Part shown: in pieces, positions 1-8,346 of the stretch
How positions within the stretch are numbered: the stretch's first letter is position 1
Layout: every line of letters begins with the position of its first letter
Source: Polyangiaceae bacterium
GTDB lineage: Bacteria > Myxococcota_A > Polyangia > Polyangiales > Polyangiaceae
DNA length: 64,000 bases
Reading direction: 5' to 3'
Assembly (NCBI GenBank): GCA_019637295.1
Contig: JAHBVX010000003.1
Location: 248,001-312,000 of the forward strand
Notes under the pieces: model-generated
Told to the model about the DNA's origin: nothing
What the model saw: the letters and a program-made list of their open reading frames with translations, nothing else
The model's database searches: none
Made by a program: the position numbers and the translations under genes

Positions 1-1653
1 GATACGCTCCGGCGCGTCCACCTCGGCGCGCAGGTCCACGTAGATCTTGAGCTTGGGCTCGGTGCCGCTCGGCCGCACCAGGACACGGCCCCTCGGGCCG
101 AGCATCAACGCGATGAGCTCGGTGTTCGGCAGCCAACGCGGGCGCGCTTCGCCTCCCTCCCGAAAGTCGACGACCTCGCTGACAGCGAAGCCATCGACCT
201 CGGATGGGGGCGCGGAGCCAAGTCGCTGCATGGCCGCGGCGATACGCGCCGCGCCTTGGGCGCCGGGCAGAGTCACGCTCTTCTGCACGCTGACCCACAA
301 ACCGTGCCGCACGTAGAGCCGATGCAGGTGCTCGAGGATGGTGGTGCCCTCTGCGCGGCAGCGGGCCGCGAGGTCCGCGAACAAGAGCGCTGCGCTGATC
401 CCGTCCTTGTCGCGGACGATACGGCCAACCGAGTAGCCCAGGGCCTCCTCGTAGCCGAAGCAGAAGCGCAGGTGCTCGTCCCGCTCGAGATCCAGGGCGG
501 CGTTCCAAATCCACTTGAAGCCCGTCAGCGTCTGCTCGAAGCGAGCCCCATGGGCACGCGCGATGTCGCCCAACATGGGCGACGAAACGATGGACGACGC
601 CACCAGCGGTCGCGGCGCCCTGAGCGCCTGGGACAGCATCAGATCCGCCAGCAAGACGCCGATCTGGTTACCCGACAGCTGGACCATGCGGCCGGTGGCG
701 GTTGCGACGCAGACCGCGAGCCGGTCCGCGTCTGGATCGTTGGCCAAGATGAGCTCCGCGCCCTCTGCTTTCGCCAACGCGAGAGCGAGATCGAGGGCCC
801 CCGGCTCCTCGGGGTTCGGAAAGCGGACCGTCGGGAAGGTGCCGTCGGGCTCGGACTGCTCCGCCACCAGCTGCAGCCTGGCGTAGCCCGCGCGCGCGAA
901 CGCGCGCGTGAGCAACTTGGCGCCCACGCCGTGCATGGCCGTGTACACGATGGGGAAGTCTCGGTCGAACCGGCCGGTGGGTCGCACCGCGTCGATCTCG
1001 TCCAGGTAGCGCTCGATGAGCGACGCCGGAACGCGCTCCGCGCGGTCGAACGCGGCCTCCGCGAGCGGCACGCGGTCCGCCCGCTCCACCCGCTCGATGG
1101 CCTCGGCGATCTCACGATCCCACGGGGGCACGATCTGCGCCGCGTTCGGCGCGTACACCTTGTAGCCGTTGTACTCCGGCGGGTTGTGGCTCGCCGTGAT
1201 CACGATGGCCGCCTGCGCCGACAGCTCCTTGGCCGCGAACGCGACGATGGGCGTCGGCACCGGCTCATCGAAGACCCGCACTGGGATCCCTGCCGCGACC
1301 AACACCGCCACCGTGACCTCGGCGAACTCGCGACTGGACAGTCGTCCGTCATAGCCGACGACGACCGGGAGCGACCTGCTGTCGGGCACCTTCTTCAGCA
1401 ACGTGTCGGCGAGACCACGCGTCGCACGGATCACCACCGCGCGGTTCATGCGAGCGAGTCCCGCTCCGACCACACCACGTAAACCTGCCGTGCCGAACTC
1501 GAGCGGCGCGTGCATCCGCTCCGACAGCTCGGCCTCGTTGCCTGCTTCGACCAGCGCCAAGAGCTCCGCCCGAGTCTCGAGATCCGGATCCTGCTCTGCC
1601 CAGGCCCGCGCCAGGTCCGCAGGACTCGCGCGCAGCCGACCCTCGATCATCAT
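1..1653 (-). CDS. Phosphoglucomutase/phosphomannomutase family protein (3' end outside window)
   Basis: Alpha-D-phosphohexomutase, which interconverts sugar 1- and 6-phosphates (glucose or related sugars) in the cytoplasm. Of the family motifs I see GTAGLRG at residues 54-60, the phosphoserine loop TASHNP (Ser about 155), the metal loop DPDADR, the sugar loop GYEEALGY, and the C-terminal phosphate-binding motif RPSGTEPK close to the window edge. The 551 visible codons are therefore nearly the whole protein, and only a short tail is missing. The N-terminal extension before GTAGLRG resembles the longer PGM2-type branch. The start is one of two adjacent ATGs (1653 or 1650). It directly abuts an 8-bp inverted repeat and has no Shine-Dalgarno. 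Substrate preference between glucose, mannose and pentose phosphates cannot be read from the sequence. Confidence 0.93.
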   Translation of the reverse strand, partial: MMIEGRLRASPADLARAWAEQDPDLETRAELLALVEAGNEAELSERMHAPLEFGTAGLRGVVGAGLARMNRAVVIRATRGLADTLLKKVPDSRSLPVVVGYDGRLSSREFAEVTVAVLVAAGIPVRVFDEPVPTPIVAFAAKELSAQAAIVITASHNPPEYNGYKVYAPNAAQIVPPWDREIAEAIERVERADRVPLAEAAFDRAERVPASLIERYLDEIDAVRPTGRFDRDFPIVYTAMHGVGAKLLTRAFARAGYARLQLVAEQSEPDGTFPTVRFPNPEEPGALDLALALAKAEGAELILANDPDADRLAVCVATATGRMVQLSGNQIGVLLADLMLSQALRAPRPLVASSIVSSPMLGDIARAHGARFEQTLTGFKWIWNAALDLERDEHLRFCFGYEEALGYSVGRIVRDKDGISAALLFADLAARCRAEGTTILEHLHRLYVRHGLWVSVQKSVTLPGAQGAARIAAAMQRLGSAPPSEVDGFAVSEVVDFREGGEARPRWLPNTELIALMLGPRGRVLVRPSGTEPKLKIYVDLRAEVDAPERI

Positions 1654-1675
1654 CCGGACGAGCCTAGTCGTCCGG
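1654..1675 (-). promoter_or_regulatory. Perfect 8-bp inverted repeat abutting the phosphohexomutase start codon
   Basis: CCGGACGA, a 6-nt spacer, then TCGTCCGG. The repeat ends at the base before the ATG of the phosphohexomutase gene. It could be a repressor site, or an mRNA hairpin that occludes initiation, because no Shine-Dalgarno is visible there. The regulatory role is inferred from symmetry and position only. Confidence 0.35.
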
Positions 1676-1774
1676 TGGTGCTTCACCAAGCCCCCAAACT
1701 GCGCGGAAGTTGGCACGCCCCATGCCACCGCCCAGCCGCGCGACCGGCGCAATTTGCCACGCCTACTGCGCCGC

Positions 1775-2965
1775 TCACGGTTCGCGCGAAGCGCGTCCCA
1801 CGCCCCGCAGCCGCGCCGGGTCCACGAGTGGACCCGAATAGGCCAGCTGGCCGCAGGCTGCGCTCACGTCGTCCCCGCGCCGCACCCGCACGAAGCAGCT
1901 CAGCCCGGCGCGCGCGACGCGCTCGCGAAACTCCGCGACGCGCTCCGGGGGCGAGCCCTCGAGCCCCGCGCCGGCGACGGCATTCATCGGGATCAGGTTG
2001 ACCTTGACTCGGAGACGCCTGAGCACCCGCGCCAACTCCTCAGCGTGTTCAGGTCGATCATTCACGCCCGCGATCAGGGTGTACTCGATGGTGATGCGTC
2101 GACGACGCGGAAGCGGGTACTCCGCGAGCGCAGCCAGGATGTCCGCCACCGAGTAGCGCTGGTTCATCGGCACAATCTGGGCGCGAACGGCGTCGTTCGG
2201 AGCGTGAAGCGAGACGGCGAGCCCGATCTTGCCCGAGAAGTCGCGACCGAGCCGACGGATGCCGGGCACCAGGCCAACGGTGCTGACGGTGATGCGACGC
2301 GGAGACAGATCGAGGCCGTCCGCGTGGGTCAGTACGCGCAAGGCCCGCGCGGTCTCGTCGTAGTGGTGCAGCGGCTCCCCCATGCCCATGAACACGAGGT
2401 TGCGGAGGTGTTCACCCGGCTCCAGGTGACGGCGTGCGATCTGCACTTGAGCCACGATCTCTTCGGCTCGCAAGCCGCGCACCAGCCCGGCGCGCCCGCT
2501 GGCGCAGAACACGCAGCCCATCGCGCAGCCGTACTGCGTCGACAAGCAGAGCGTGACGCGCTGGGAGCGAGGCGCGTCGTCGGCGACGTCGTCGTCATCA
2601 TCCGGCAGCGCGGCGAGATCGGCGTCCTTGGCTTCGCCCGCGGGGCGCGTCATCGGGATGAGGACGCACTCCACTCGTGCCCCGTCGAGCTCTAGCACGA
2701 GCTTCCGAGTCCCATCCTCCGCGCGGTGCACGCTGCCGACGGCGGCGGGCACGTCCAACGTCTCGCTGGTGAGCTGCTGCCGCAGCGGCCGCGGCAAGTT
2801 CGTCATCTCCGTGGGGCTGTGCTGGCCCTGCGCGTGCAGCCAGCGAAACACCTGCCGGGCGCGAAACCGTGGCTCACCGGCTCGCGCCAGCACGACCTCC
2901 CAGTCCTCCGGCAAGCGCGCCAGCGGGTGGAGCTCCGCTGGGTCGACCTCGGCGCCGTCGCTCAT
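1775..2965 (-). CDS. rlmN: Dual-specificity 23S rRNA A2503 / tRNA A37 C2-methyltransferase
   Basis: Radical-SAM enzyme that methylates C2 of adenosine 2503 in 23S rRNA, and in known RlmN also tRNA A37. The 4Fe-4S motif CxxxCxxC is at Cys147, Cys151 and Cys154. The methyl-carrying cysteine lies in AACGQL (Cys about 371), next to the family RGDD motif. Length is 396 aa. Residues about 109-136 form an Asp/Ala-rich low-complexity insertion just before the radical-SAM core, which standard RlmN lacks. The ATG overlaps the stop of upstream mazG (ATGA), so the two are probably translationally coupled. Confidence 0.96.
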   Translation of the reverse strand: MSDGAEVDPAELHPLARLPEDWEVVLARAGEPRFRARQVFRWLHAQGQHSPTEMTNLPRPLRQQLTSETLDVPAAVGSVHRAEDGTRKLVLELDGARVECVLIPMTRPAGEAKDADLAALPDDDDDVADDAPRSQRVTLCLSTQYGCAMGCVFCASGRAGLVRGLRAEEIVAQVQIARRHLEPGEHLRNLVFMGMGEPLHHYDETARALRVLTHADGLDLSPRRITVSTVGLVPGIRRLGRDFSGKIGLAVSLHAPNDAVRAQIVPMNQRYSVADILAALAEYPLPRRRRITIEYTLIAGVNDRPEHAEELARVLRRLRVKVNLIPMNAVAGAGLEGSPPERVAEFRERVARAGLSCFVRVRRGDDVSAACGQLAYSGPLVDPARLRGVGRASREP

Positions 2966-3795
2966 CGCCCCTCGATCTTGGCTTCGTCCCAGTACGAGTC
3001 GAGGACCTCGAGCGGGATGCGCTCGGCCGTCGTCCCTGGGAACCCGCCGTGACGCTCCCGCACGCGCCGCTCCACGTGGGCGAAGCGACGCGCGAAGCGG
3101 TCTCCGGCCGAGCGCAGGGCCGCCTCCGCGTCGAGCTCGTGATGCCGCGCGAGGTTCACCAGCGCGAAGAGTAGATCACCCAGCTCGTGCTCGACGGCGG
3201 CGCGCTCTCCCCGCGCGATCGCCTCGTCGAGTTCGACGAGCTCCTCCTCGACCTTGGCCCGCGACCCGCGCGCGTCGGGCCAATCGAAGCCCACCCGGCC
3301 GACCTTGTCGCTCATGTGCTGAGCGCGCTGCAGCGCGGGGAGCGAGCGGGGCACGCCGTCGAGGAGCCCACGACTCCCCTTCTCCTGTGCCTTGATGCGC
3401 TCCCAGTTCCTGAGCACTTCGGCAGCGTCTTCGGCGCTGCCGTCGGCGAACACGTGCGGGTGTCGGCGCACGAGCTTCTCGCAGATCCCCCGCACCACGT
3501 CGTCCGGTCCGAACGCGCCGCTCCGGCGAGCCAGCTCCGCCAGGAAGACGATCTGGAGCGCGAGATCCCCGAGCTCCTCGCTGAGGTGGGATAGATCTTG
3601 GGCGTCGATCGCGTCCATCACCTCGCATGCCTCCTCGAGCACGTAGCGACGCAGGCTCCCAAAGGTCTGTTCCCGATCCCACGGGCAGCCGTCGGGCGCC
3701 AGCAAGCGCTGCATGAGCTCCACGAGCGTGGGGAAGGTCTGCCCTCGTTGCTCCTCGACCGGCAGCGCTTCGGGGATTTGAAAGGGACGACCCAT
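2962..3795 (-). CDS. mazG: Nucleoside triphosphate pyrophosphohydrolase MazG
   Basis: Hydrolyses (d)NTPs to NMP and pyrophosphate, acting as a house-cleaning enzyme in the cytoplasm. It has the two tandem MazG domains of full-length bacterial MazG. The first carries LEEACEVMDAI and EELGDLALQIVF (the metal-binding ExxE and ExxD set); the second carries EEELVELDEAI and EHELGDLLFALVN. I chose the ATG at 3795 (277 aa), because an upstream start at 3831 would only add residues unlike the family. The gene overlaps the rlmN start by 4 bp. Confidence 0.95.
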   Translation of the reverse strand: MGRPFQIPEALPVEEQRGQTFPTLVELMQRLLAPDGCPWDREQTFGSLRRYVLEEACEVMDAIDAQDLSHLSEELGDLALQIVFLAELARRSGAFGPDDVVRGICEKLVRRHPHVFADGSAEDAAEVLRNWERIKAQEKGSRGLLDGVPRSLPALQRAQHMSDKVGRVGFDWPDARGSRAKVEEELVELDEAIARGERAAVEHELGDLLFALVNLARHHELDAEAALRSAGDRFARRFAHVERRVRERHGGFPGTTAERIPLEVLDSYWDEAKIEGR

Positions 3796-3844
3796 GGACG
3801 TTCGCTTAGAGCAACTCGCGACCTGACGCAAACCCCGCCCGGGC

Positions 3845-4792
3845 TCAGAACAGGTAGCGTTCTCCTGAGTCGCACAGCACGGTCACGACCTTGGCTCCAG
3901 CGGGGAGCGCGCGCGCGACCTCCACCGCAGCGTGCACGTTGGCGCCAGCGCTCGGCCCCACGAGCAAGCCTTCCTCGCGCGCGAGGCGCCTCGCCATCCG
4001 CTCCGCCGCGACGTCGCTCACCGTCACGACCTCGTCGATCAGGGCGCGATCCACGATCGGTGGAACGAAACCCGCGCCCAGCCCCTGGATCCCATGCATC
4101 CCCGGCGGCCTGCCGCTGAGCACCGCGCTTGCCTGTGGCTCGACAGCGATGACCCGAACGGCCGGGGCGCGCTCCTTGACGACGCGGCCGACACCGGTGA
4201 TCGTCCCGCCGGTTCCCACCCCCGCCACGACACACGCCAGCTCCCCGCCGGCCTGCTCCAAGATCTCGACCGCGGTCGTCGCCGCGTGGCTGGCCGGGTT
4301 CCGATCGTTGTCGAACTGCCGGGGCATGAACGCCCCCGGCGTCTGGGCCAGGATCTGCCTCGCCCGCTCCACCGCGCCACTCATGCCGTCAGCCGCGGGC
4401 GTCAGCTCGACCTCCGCGCCGTAGGCGCGAAGGATGTAGCGTCGCTCGAGGCTCATGTCCTCGGGCATGACCAGCACGCAGCGATAACCTCGCACGGCGG
4501 AGATCATCGCCAGGCTGATGCCCGTGTTGCCGCTCGTGGCTTCGACGATCACCGCGCCGGGAGCGAGCTTGCCGTCCTGCTCCGCGCCCAGGATCATGGC
4601 CAGCGCGGGGCGGTCCTTCACGCTCCCGGCGGGGTTGACGAACTCGGCCTTGCCCCACACGGTCCCCGCCCCCGCCGGACTGACCCGGGCCAAGCGGACC
4701 AAGGGGGTGGCGCCGATCAACGCGAGCACGTCGTCCGCGACGCGTAGCCCGGTCTCCGTGCGCGTGAGGTGACGGTCGCCAGGCTGGGGCAT
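3845..4792 (-). CDS. Cysteine synthase (O-acetylserine sulfhydrylase family)
   Basis: PLP enzyme of the CysK/CysM fold that makes cysteine from O-acetylserine and sulfide. Visible motifs are NPAGSVKDR with the PLP lysine, the substrate loop TSGNTG, the glycine-rich PLP-phosphate loop GTGGT, PSAGAN, and the C-terminal DSGERYLF. The length of 315 aa from the ATG at 4792 is usual for CysK; an in-frame GTG at 4810 would add six residues. The close relative cystathionine beta-synthase is unlikely because there is no heme or CBS domain. It lies in a same-strand run between ygfZ and mazG. Confidence 0.92.
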   Translation of the reverse strand: MPQPGDRHLTRTETGLRVADDVLALIGATPLVRLARVSPAGAGTVWGKAEFVNPAGSVKDRPALAMILGAEQDGKLAPGAVIVEATSGNTGISLAMISAVRGYRCVLVMPEDMSLERRYILRAYGAEVELTPAADGMSGAVERARQILAQTPGAFMPRQFDNDRNPASHAATTAVEILEQAGGELACVVAGVGTGGTITGVGRVVKERAPAVRVIAVEPQASAVLSGRPPGMHGIQGLGAGFVPPIVDRALIDEVVTVSDVAAERMARRLAREEGLLVGPSAGANVHAAVEVARALPAGAKVVTVLCDSGERYLF

Positions 4793-4818
4793 TGCTCGCG
4801 ACTCTACCACGGCCGCGA

Positions 4819-5703
4819 TCAGCTGCGGGGCGCGCCGAAGACCGTGGCCCGAACCCCGCCGACCTCTAGCGCCGTACCGGTCTCGAAGTGGGGTGCGCGC
4901 ACCCGGGCCAGCGCCAAGACGGGTTCACCCCCGCTGACGGTACGCAGCTCGCCCACGACCTCGCCGCCAGCTTCGACGTTGGCGCTCGGTTCGCTCGAGC
5001 CGTCGAGCCTGAGGCCCACCAAGCGCCGCTTCACGCGACCGCGCATGTCTTGCATGCACACGACCTCCTGCCCGAGGTAGCAGCCCTTGTCGAAGCTGAC
5101 GGCGCGCTGTTCGAGCGCTGCCTCGTGGGGGTTGTCCTGCTCGTCGTAGTCGACACCGAACTCGGGGAAGAGCTGCTCGGTCCTCAACCGCCGCCAGGAG
5201 TCGGCGGTCGCGAGCTCGCCTCCCAGCTCCACCAAGCGTTCGACCACGTCCTGGTAGCGCGCGCGCTCGACAACCACCAGCTCACCGCCAACCCCGGTCC
5301 AGTCGATGCGGCCGTGTCCGCGCACCCCGTCCCGAACGGCAGCGGCCAGCTCTGACGCCTGCGGACCGTGCACTCGGATGCAGCCGAGCTCGGCGCTGCG
5401 GTCCGCCACCTCCGCGTCCTCCATGACCAACATGCGGTCCAGCGCGGCCCGGGTCGGTTCGGCCCGCGACGGCGCCAGCCCGAGCAGCAGCACGCCGTCC
5501 GCCTCGATGATGTCGAGGTCCGTCTGGATCTTGCCCAGCTTGTTCAGCAGGAGGCCGTACACGCCCTCACTCACGCTGACCTTCGAGGTGTCGCAGGTGA
5601 CGATGCCGTTGAGCCAAGTCGCGCGGTCCGGACCCGCCACGCTCAGCACGCCGCGCTCGCGATCGGCGACGATCAGGGTGCGCTGGTCCGCCGCTTCTGT
5701 CAT
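4819..5703 (-). CDS. ygfZ: YgfZ/GcvT-fold tetrahydrofolate-binding Fe-S maintenance protein
   Basis: GcvT-like folate-binding protein. In E. coli, YgfZ helps build or repair certain Fe-S enzymes such as the radical-SAM enzyme MiaB. The signature K-G-C-Y-x-G-Q-E is complete at residues 206-213, including the functionally required Cys208. Length is 294 aa, from an ATG at 5703; longer readings upstream are not coding-like. Folate-related Fe-S support fits the presence of the Fe-S enzyme RlmN in the same run, but that link is inference. Confidence 0.92.
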   Translation of the reverse strand: MTEAADQRTLIVADRERGVLSVAGPDRATWLNGIVTCDTSKVSVSEGVYGLLLNKLGKIQTDLDIIEADGVLLLGLAPSRAEPTRAALDRMLVMEDAEVADRSAELGCIRVHGPQASELAAAVRDGVRGHGRIDWTGVGGELVVVERARYQDVVERLVELGGELATADSWRRLRTEQLFPEFGVDYDEQDNPHEAALEQRAVSFDKGCYLGQEVVCMQDMRGRVKRRLVGLRLDGSSEPSANVEAGGEVVGELRTVSGGEPVLALARVRAPHFETGTALEVGGVRATVFGAPRS

Positions 5704-5750
5704 GGCTGAACGATTCGGCCGAAGATCCCCGCCGTCAAGCCCGCGCCAAC

Positions 5751-6548
5751 TCACGGGATCGGGATGTCGTCCGACTTGACCGGGTAGAGGGCGCCCTCCT
5801 TGAAGCTCACGTCCACGGTCGAGCCGTCTTTGTGGCGCAGCGTCATGGTGAGACCGGTCGGACCGTTGGCGTTGATCAGGCTGCGGGGCTCGTCTTCCTT
5901 CATGTCGCGCACCTTGCGGCCCTCGATGGCGAGGACGAAATCGCCCACGACCACGCCCACACGCCCCGCAGGTGAATCGGCCACCACGCGGGTGATCACG
6001 ACGTCGCGCGAGCGAAGCTCGTACGCGAAACCCAACCCGATGAGCCCGTGGGCGGGCTCCACGCGCAACTTGATGCGCGCCCCGCTCTCGCACTCCATGT
6101 CCAGCTCGCCCTGTGCGGCGTAGGAATGGATGTTCTGCACACGGCGCACGCAGATGGGCTGATTGTTGATCGGGTTCTTGTCCCACAGCTCGACGCGCAC
6201 CGTCGCCCCCTTCGGCACTCGATAGTTGTGACGCTCTGCGTCGCGCCAGGTGGGCGTCAGCGTGTCGGGTTGGACCGGCGTGCGGAACAACTCGGCGTCG
6301 TCGACGAACACCTTGGCGAACGGGTCCGGCGCATCGACGCCGCGATTGCTCCAGCGCCTGCCGTCTCGAGTCCTCTCCGGGATCGTCGCTGAAGCGAAAC
6401 GCAAGAACAGCACGTCGTCGGGCGGCGGCGGAGAGAGCGCCTGAGATCCGGGCGGACGAACCGACGTCTTGAGCTCCGGGTACACCGCTCCACAGGCGAG
6501 CGCGAACGAAGAGACGATCAGCAACAGGAGCGCGAGCGGACCCTTCAT
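5751..6548 (-). CDS. PDZ-domain lipoprotein with a C2-like N-terminal domain
   Basis: The signal peptide ends in a lipobox with Cys19, so the protein is probably anchored in the envelope. Residues about 45-130 have the spacing of a C2-type beta-sandwich: DPFAKVFVDDAEL followed by a TP-x-W turn of the kind seen in C2 domains. Residues about 165-245 form a PDZ domain (GLIGLGFAYE, then SPAGRVGVVVGDFVLAIEG). PDZ domains bind peptide C-termini. No protease domain is attached, so this is more likely an adaptor or scaffold than an HtrA-type protease. I do not recognise a named family. Confidence 0.8.
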   Translation of the reverse strand: MKGPLALLLLIVSSFALACGAVYPELKTSVRPPGSQALSPPPPDDVLFLRFASATIPERTRDGRRWSNRGVDAPDPFAKVFVDDAELFRTPVQPDTLTPTWRDAERHNYRVPKGATVRVELWDKNPINNQPICVRRVQNIHSYAAQGELDMECESGARIKLRVEPAHGLIGLGFAYELRSRDVVITRVVADSPAGRVGVVVGDFVLAIEGRKVRDMKEDEPRSLINANGPTGLTMTLRHKDGSTVDVSFKEGALYPVKSDDIPIP

Positions 6549-6561
6549 GATGGCCGGGAAG

Positions 6562-7305
6562 CTACCTCACCGCTGCCCGCTCGGCGAGTACCCGCAGGTC
6601 CTCGCTGTGCAAGATTTGGCGCACCCGAGCGGGATCCAGCGCAGCTCGCACGATGCCTTCCCCCAGCTCCGTGCCGGACATCGAGCTGTAGCGCTGCCTC
6701 AGCCGCCCGAAGCCTACCCAGGAAGCCAGCGCGAGGCCCGCGTCTGCCACCGCAGCGACGGTCCGCTCCGTCATACGTGACTCCTCTCGATCCGCTCCGG
6801 TGATGAAGGAGGGTCGCAGGATGGTCCATGGCAGGAGACTGCCCATGATGGCTCGCTCCGCCTCCATCCGCGCCTGGTAGTAGGCCCCCGTCGCGCTCGG
6901 GCCGACGCCGACTGATGACAGGTACACGAAGCGGGGTTCGGCGGCGCAGCCGACCGCTGCGTCGAGCAGCAGCAAGGTCAATCCCAGGTCCACAGTGTCG
7001 TAGGTCTCGACCGAGCCGCGGGAGCGCGCCGCGCGTGCCCGTGCCCTGGTCGTACCCAGCAGCGCCACCACATGTGTAGGGCCCAGTCGCGTCAGTGTCT
7101 GGGTCAGAGCCTCCGCCTGCCACTCGGTGGTGTCGAGCTCACCGCCGAGGTCGGCGACCTCCCCCCGCATCCCAGCCAAGCGCGGCGAGTCGGGGCGCAC
7201 GTGAGCGACGAACCGGAGCGAGCGCCGTGCGAGGGCTCGCAGTACGCCGCGCCCGGTGTAGCCCGAGGCCCCAGCAACGAAGAACACGCTCGCTGAGCTT
7301 CTCAT
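6562..7305 (-). CDS. NAD(P)-binding Rossmann protein (NmrA/atypical SDR type)
   Basis: The N-terminal GASGYTG at residues 10-16 is the nucleotide-binding glycine motif of atypical short-chain dehydrogenases such as NmrA-like proteins and YtfG. It is followed by YLSSVGVG and a YYQARMEAER segment corresponding to the YxxxK region, but with an Arg where Lys is expected. That may mean reduced or absent dehydrogenase activity, as in NmrA-type regulators. The start at ATG 7305 gives 247 aa. The substrate is unknown. Confidence 0.82.
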   Translation of the reverse strand: MRSSASVFFVAGASGYTGRGVLRALARRSLRFVAHVRPDSPRLAGMRGEVADLGGELDTTEWQAEALTQTLTRLGPTHVVALLGTTRARARAARSRGSVETYDTVDLGLTLLLLDAAVGCAAEPRFVYLSSVGVGPSATGAYYQARMEAERAIMGSLLPWTILRPSFITGADREESRMTERTVAAVADAGLALASWVGFGRLRQRYSSMSGTELGEGIVRAALDPARVRQILHSEDLRVLAERAAVR

Positions 7306-7515
7306 CTTGAAACGTCGGGCTCCGACCGTCGCCGGCCCATCCCAGTAGCGACTCCGGCGCGACACCGCAAGCGTCTGGGGCAGCACTGGCCCCGGGGCCG
7401 ATTCACCGCGCGAGCGTGATGGGCGCGCCGTCGGCAAAATACGGCCTGACAAGGCCCTGGGCGCGTACCATGCTAGTCACATACGGGCGAGTTCGACTCG
7501 CACGAGGAACCAGCC

Positions 7516-8346
7516 ATGGCGCGCATGTTCGGCTTCATCGGAAATCGCTCCGACTTGGGTGCACAGGTGCTCGCGCTGCACGCGCCAGTCCTGCGCGTGC
7601 GCACGGCGCCCGACTCGCCCCTCGGCTGGGGCATCGGCTTCTACCAATCCGGCGAGGTCTTGCTGCGACGACGCCCGGTGGACGAGCGTCCGGAGATCGA
7701 CCTCGCCGAGGCGGCCGAGAACGTGCGGACGGACATCCTGATCGGACATGTGCGTCGCGCGACCGTAGGCACGCTGCGGACCGAGAACACCCACCCCTTC
7801 CGCTACCGGAACTGGCTGTTCGCACAGACCGGCACGATCGTCGGCTTCGACCAACTCCGGGGGCGGCTACTGGAGTCTCAACCCGAGTTCTTGCGCAAGA
7901 ACATCCGCGGGGAGACCGACAGCGAGATGTTCTTCTACCTCTTCCTCTCCTTCCTCCACGACGCCGGTCACCTGAACGATGCGCACGTCGCACCCGCGGA
8001 GGTCGTCAAGGCGCTGCGCGCGTCCGTTGCGCTGGTGGACCGCTTGTCCGCGGAGGAAGGTCACACGGAGAACCGAGGTGACATCCTGGTCACCAATGGT
8101 GAGCATTTGATCGCCGTCCATCGCAACGGCACCATGGGCTATCGAGTGCTGAAGGGACAAAGTGACGTGGAGGAGTTGCTGGGAGCGGAAACCCTGCGCC
8201 GCACTCGCATTCCAAGTATCGAGAGCACCCGCTTCACCATCATCGCCTCCGACCTCGGCAGCTTGCCCGCTGGCTGGACACTCGTCGAAGGACCGTGCAT
8301 CGTCACGCTCACCCGCACGGATGACCCGCGAATCGAACCGATCTGA
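7516..8346 (+). CDS. Class II glutamine amidotransferase-like protein lacking the catalytic cysteine
   Basis: N-terminal-nucleophile amidotransferase fold, 276 aa, similar to stand-alone YafJ/EgtC-type proteins. Family features retained are HVRRAT, THPF, and TDSEMFFY (normally SDSE). In active family members residue 2 is the Cys nucleophile, exposed after Met removal. Here the protein begins Met-Ala-Arg-Met, and the next possible start does not supply Cys either. The oxyanion motif, usually NG, reads AQTGTI, so the Asn is also replaced. Glutaminase activity is therefore unlikely; it is probably a binding or regulatory relative. The start is supported by GAGGAA about 8 nt upstream of the ATG. 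Confidence 0.88.
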   Translation: MARMFGFIGNRSDLGAQVLALHAPVLRVRTAPDSPLGWGIGFYQSGEVLLRRRPVDERPEIDLAEAAENVRTDILIGHVRRATVGTLRTENTHPFRYRNWLFAQTGTIVGFDQLRGRLLESQPEFLRKNIRGETDSEMFFYLFLSFLHDAGHLNDAHVAPAEVVKALRASVALVDRLSAEEGHTENRGDILVTNGEHLIAVHRNGTMGYRVLKGQSDVEELLGAETLRRTRIPSIESTRFTIIASDLGSLPAGWTLVEGPCIVTLTRTDDPRIEPI

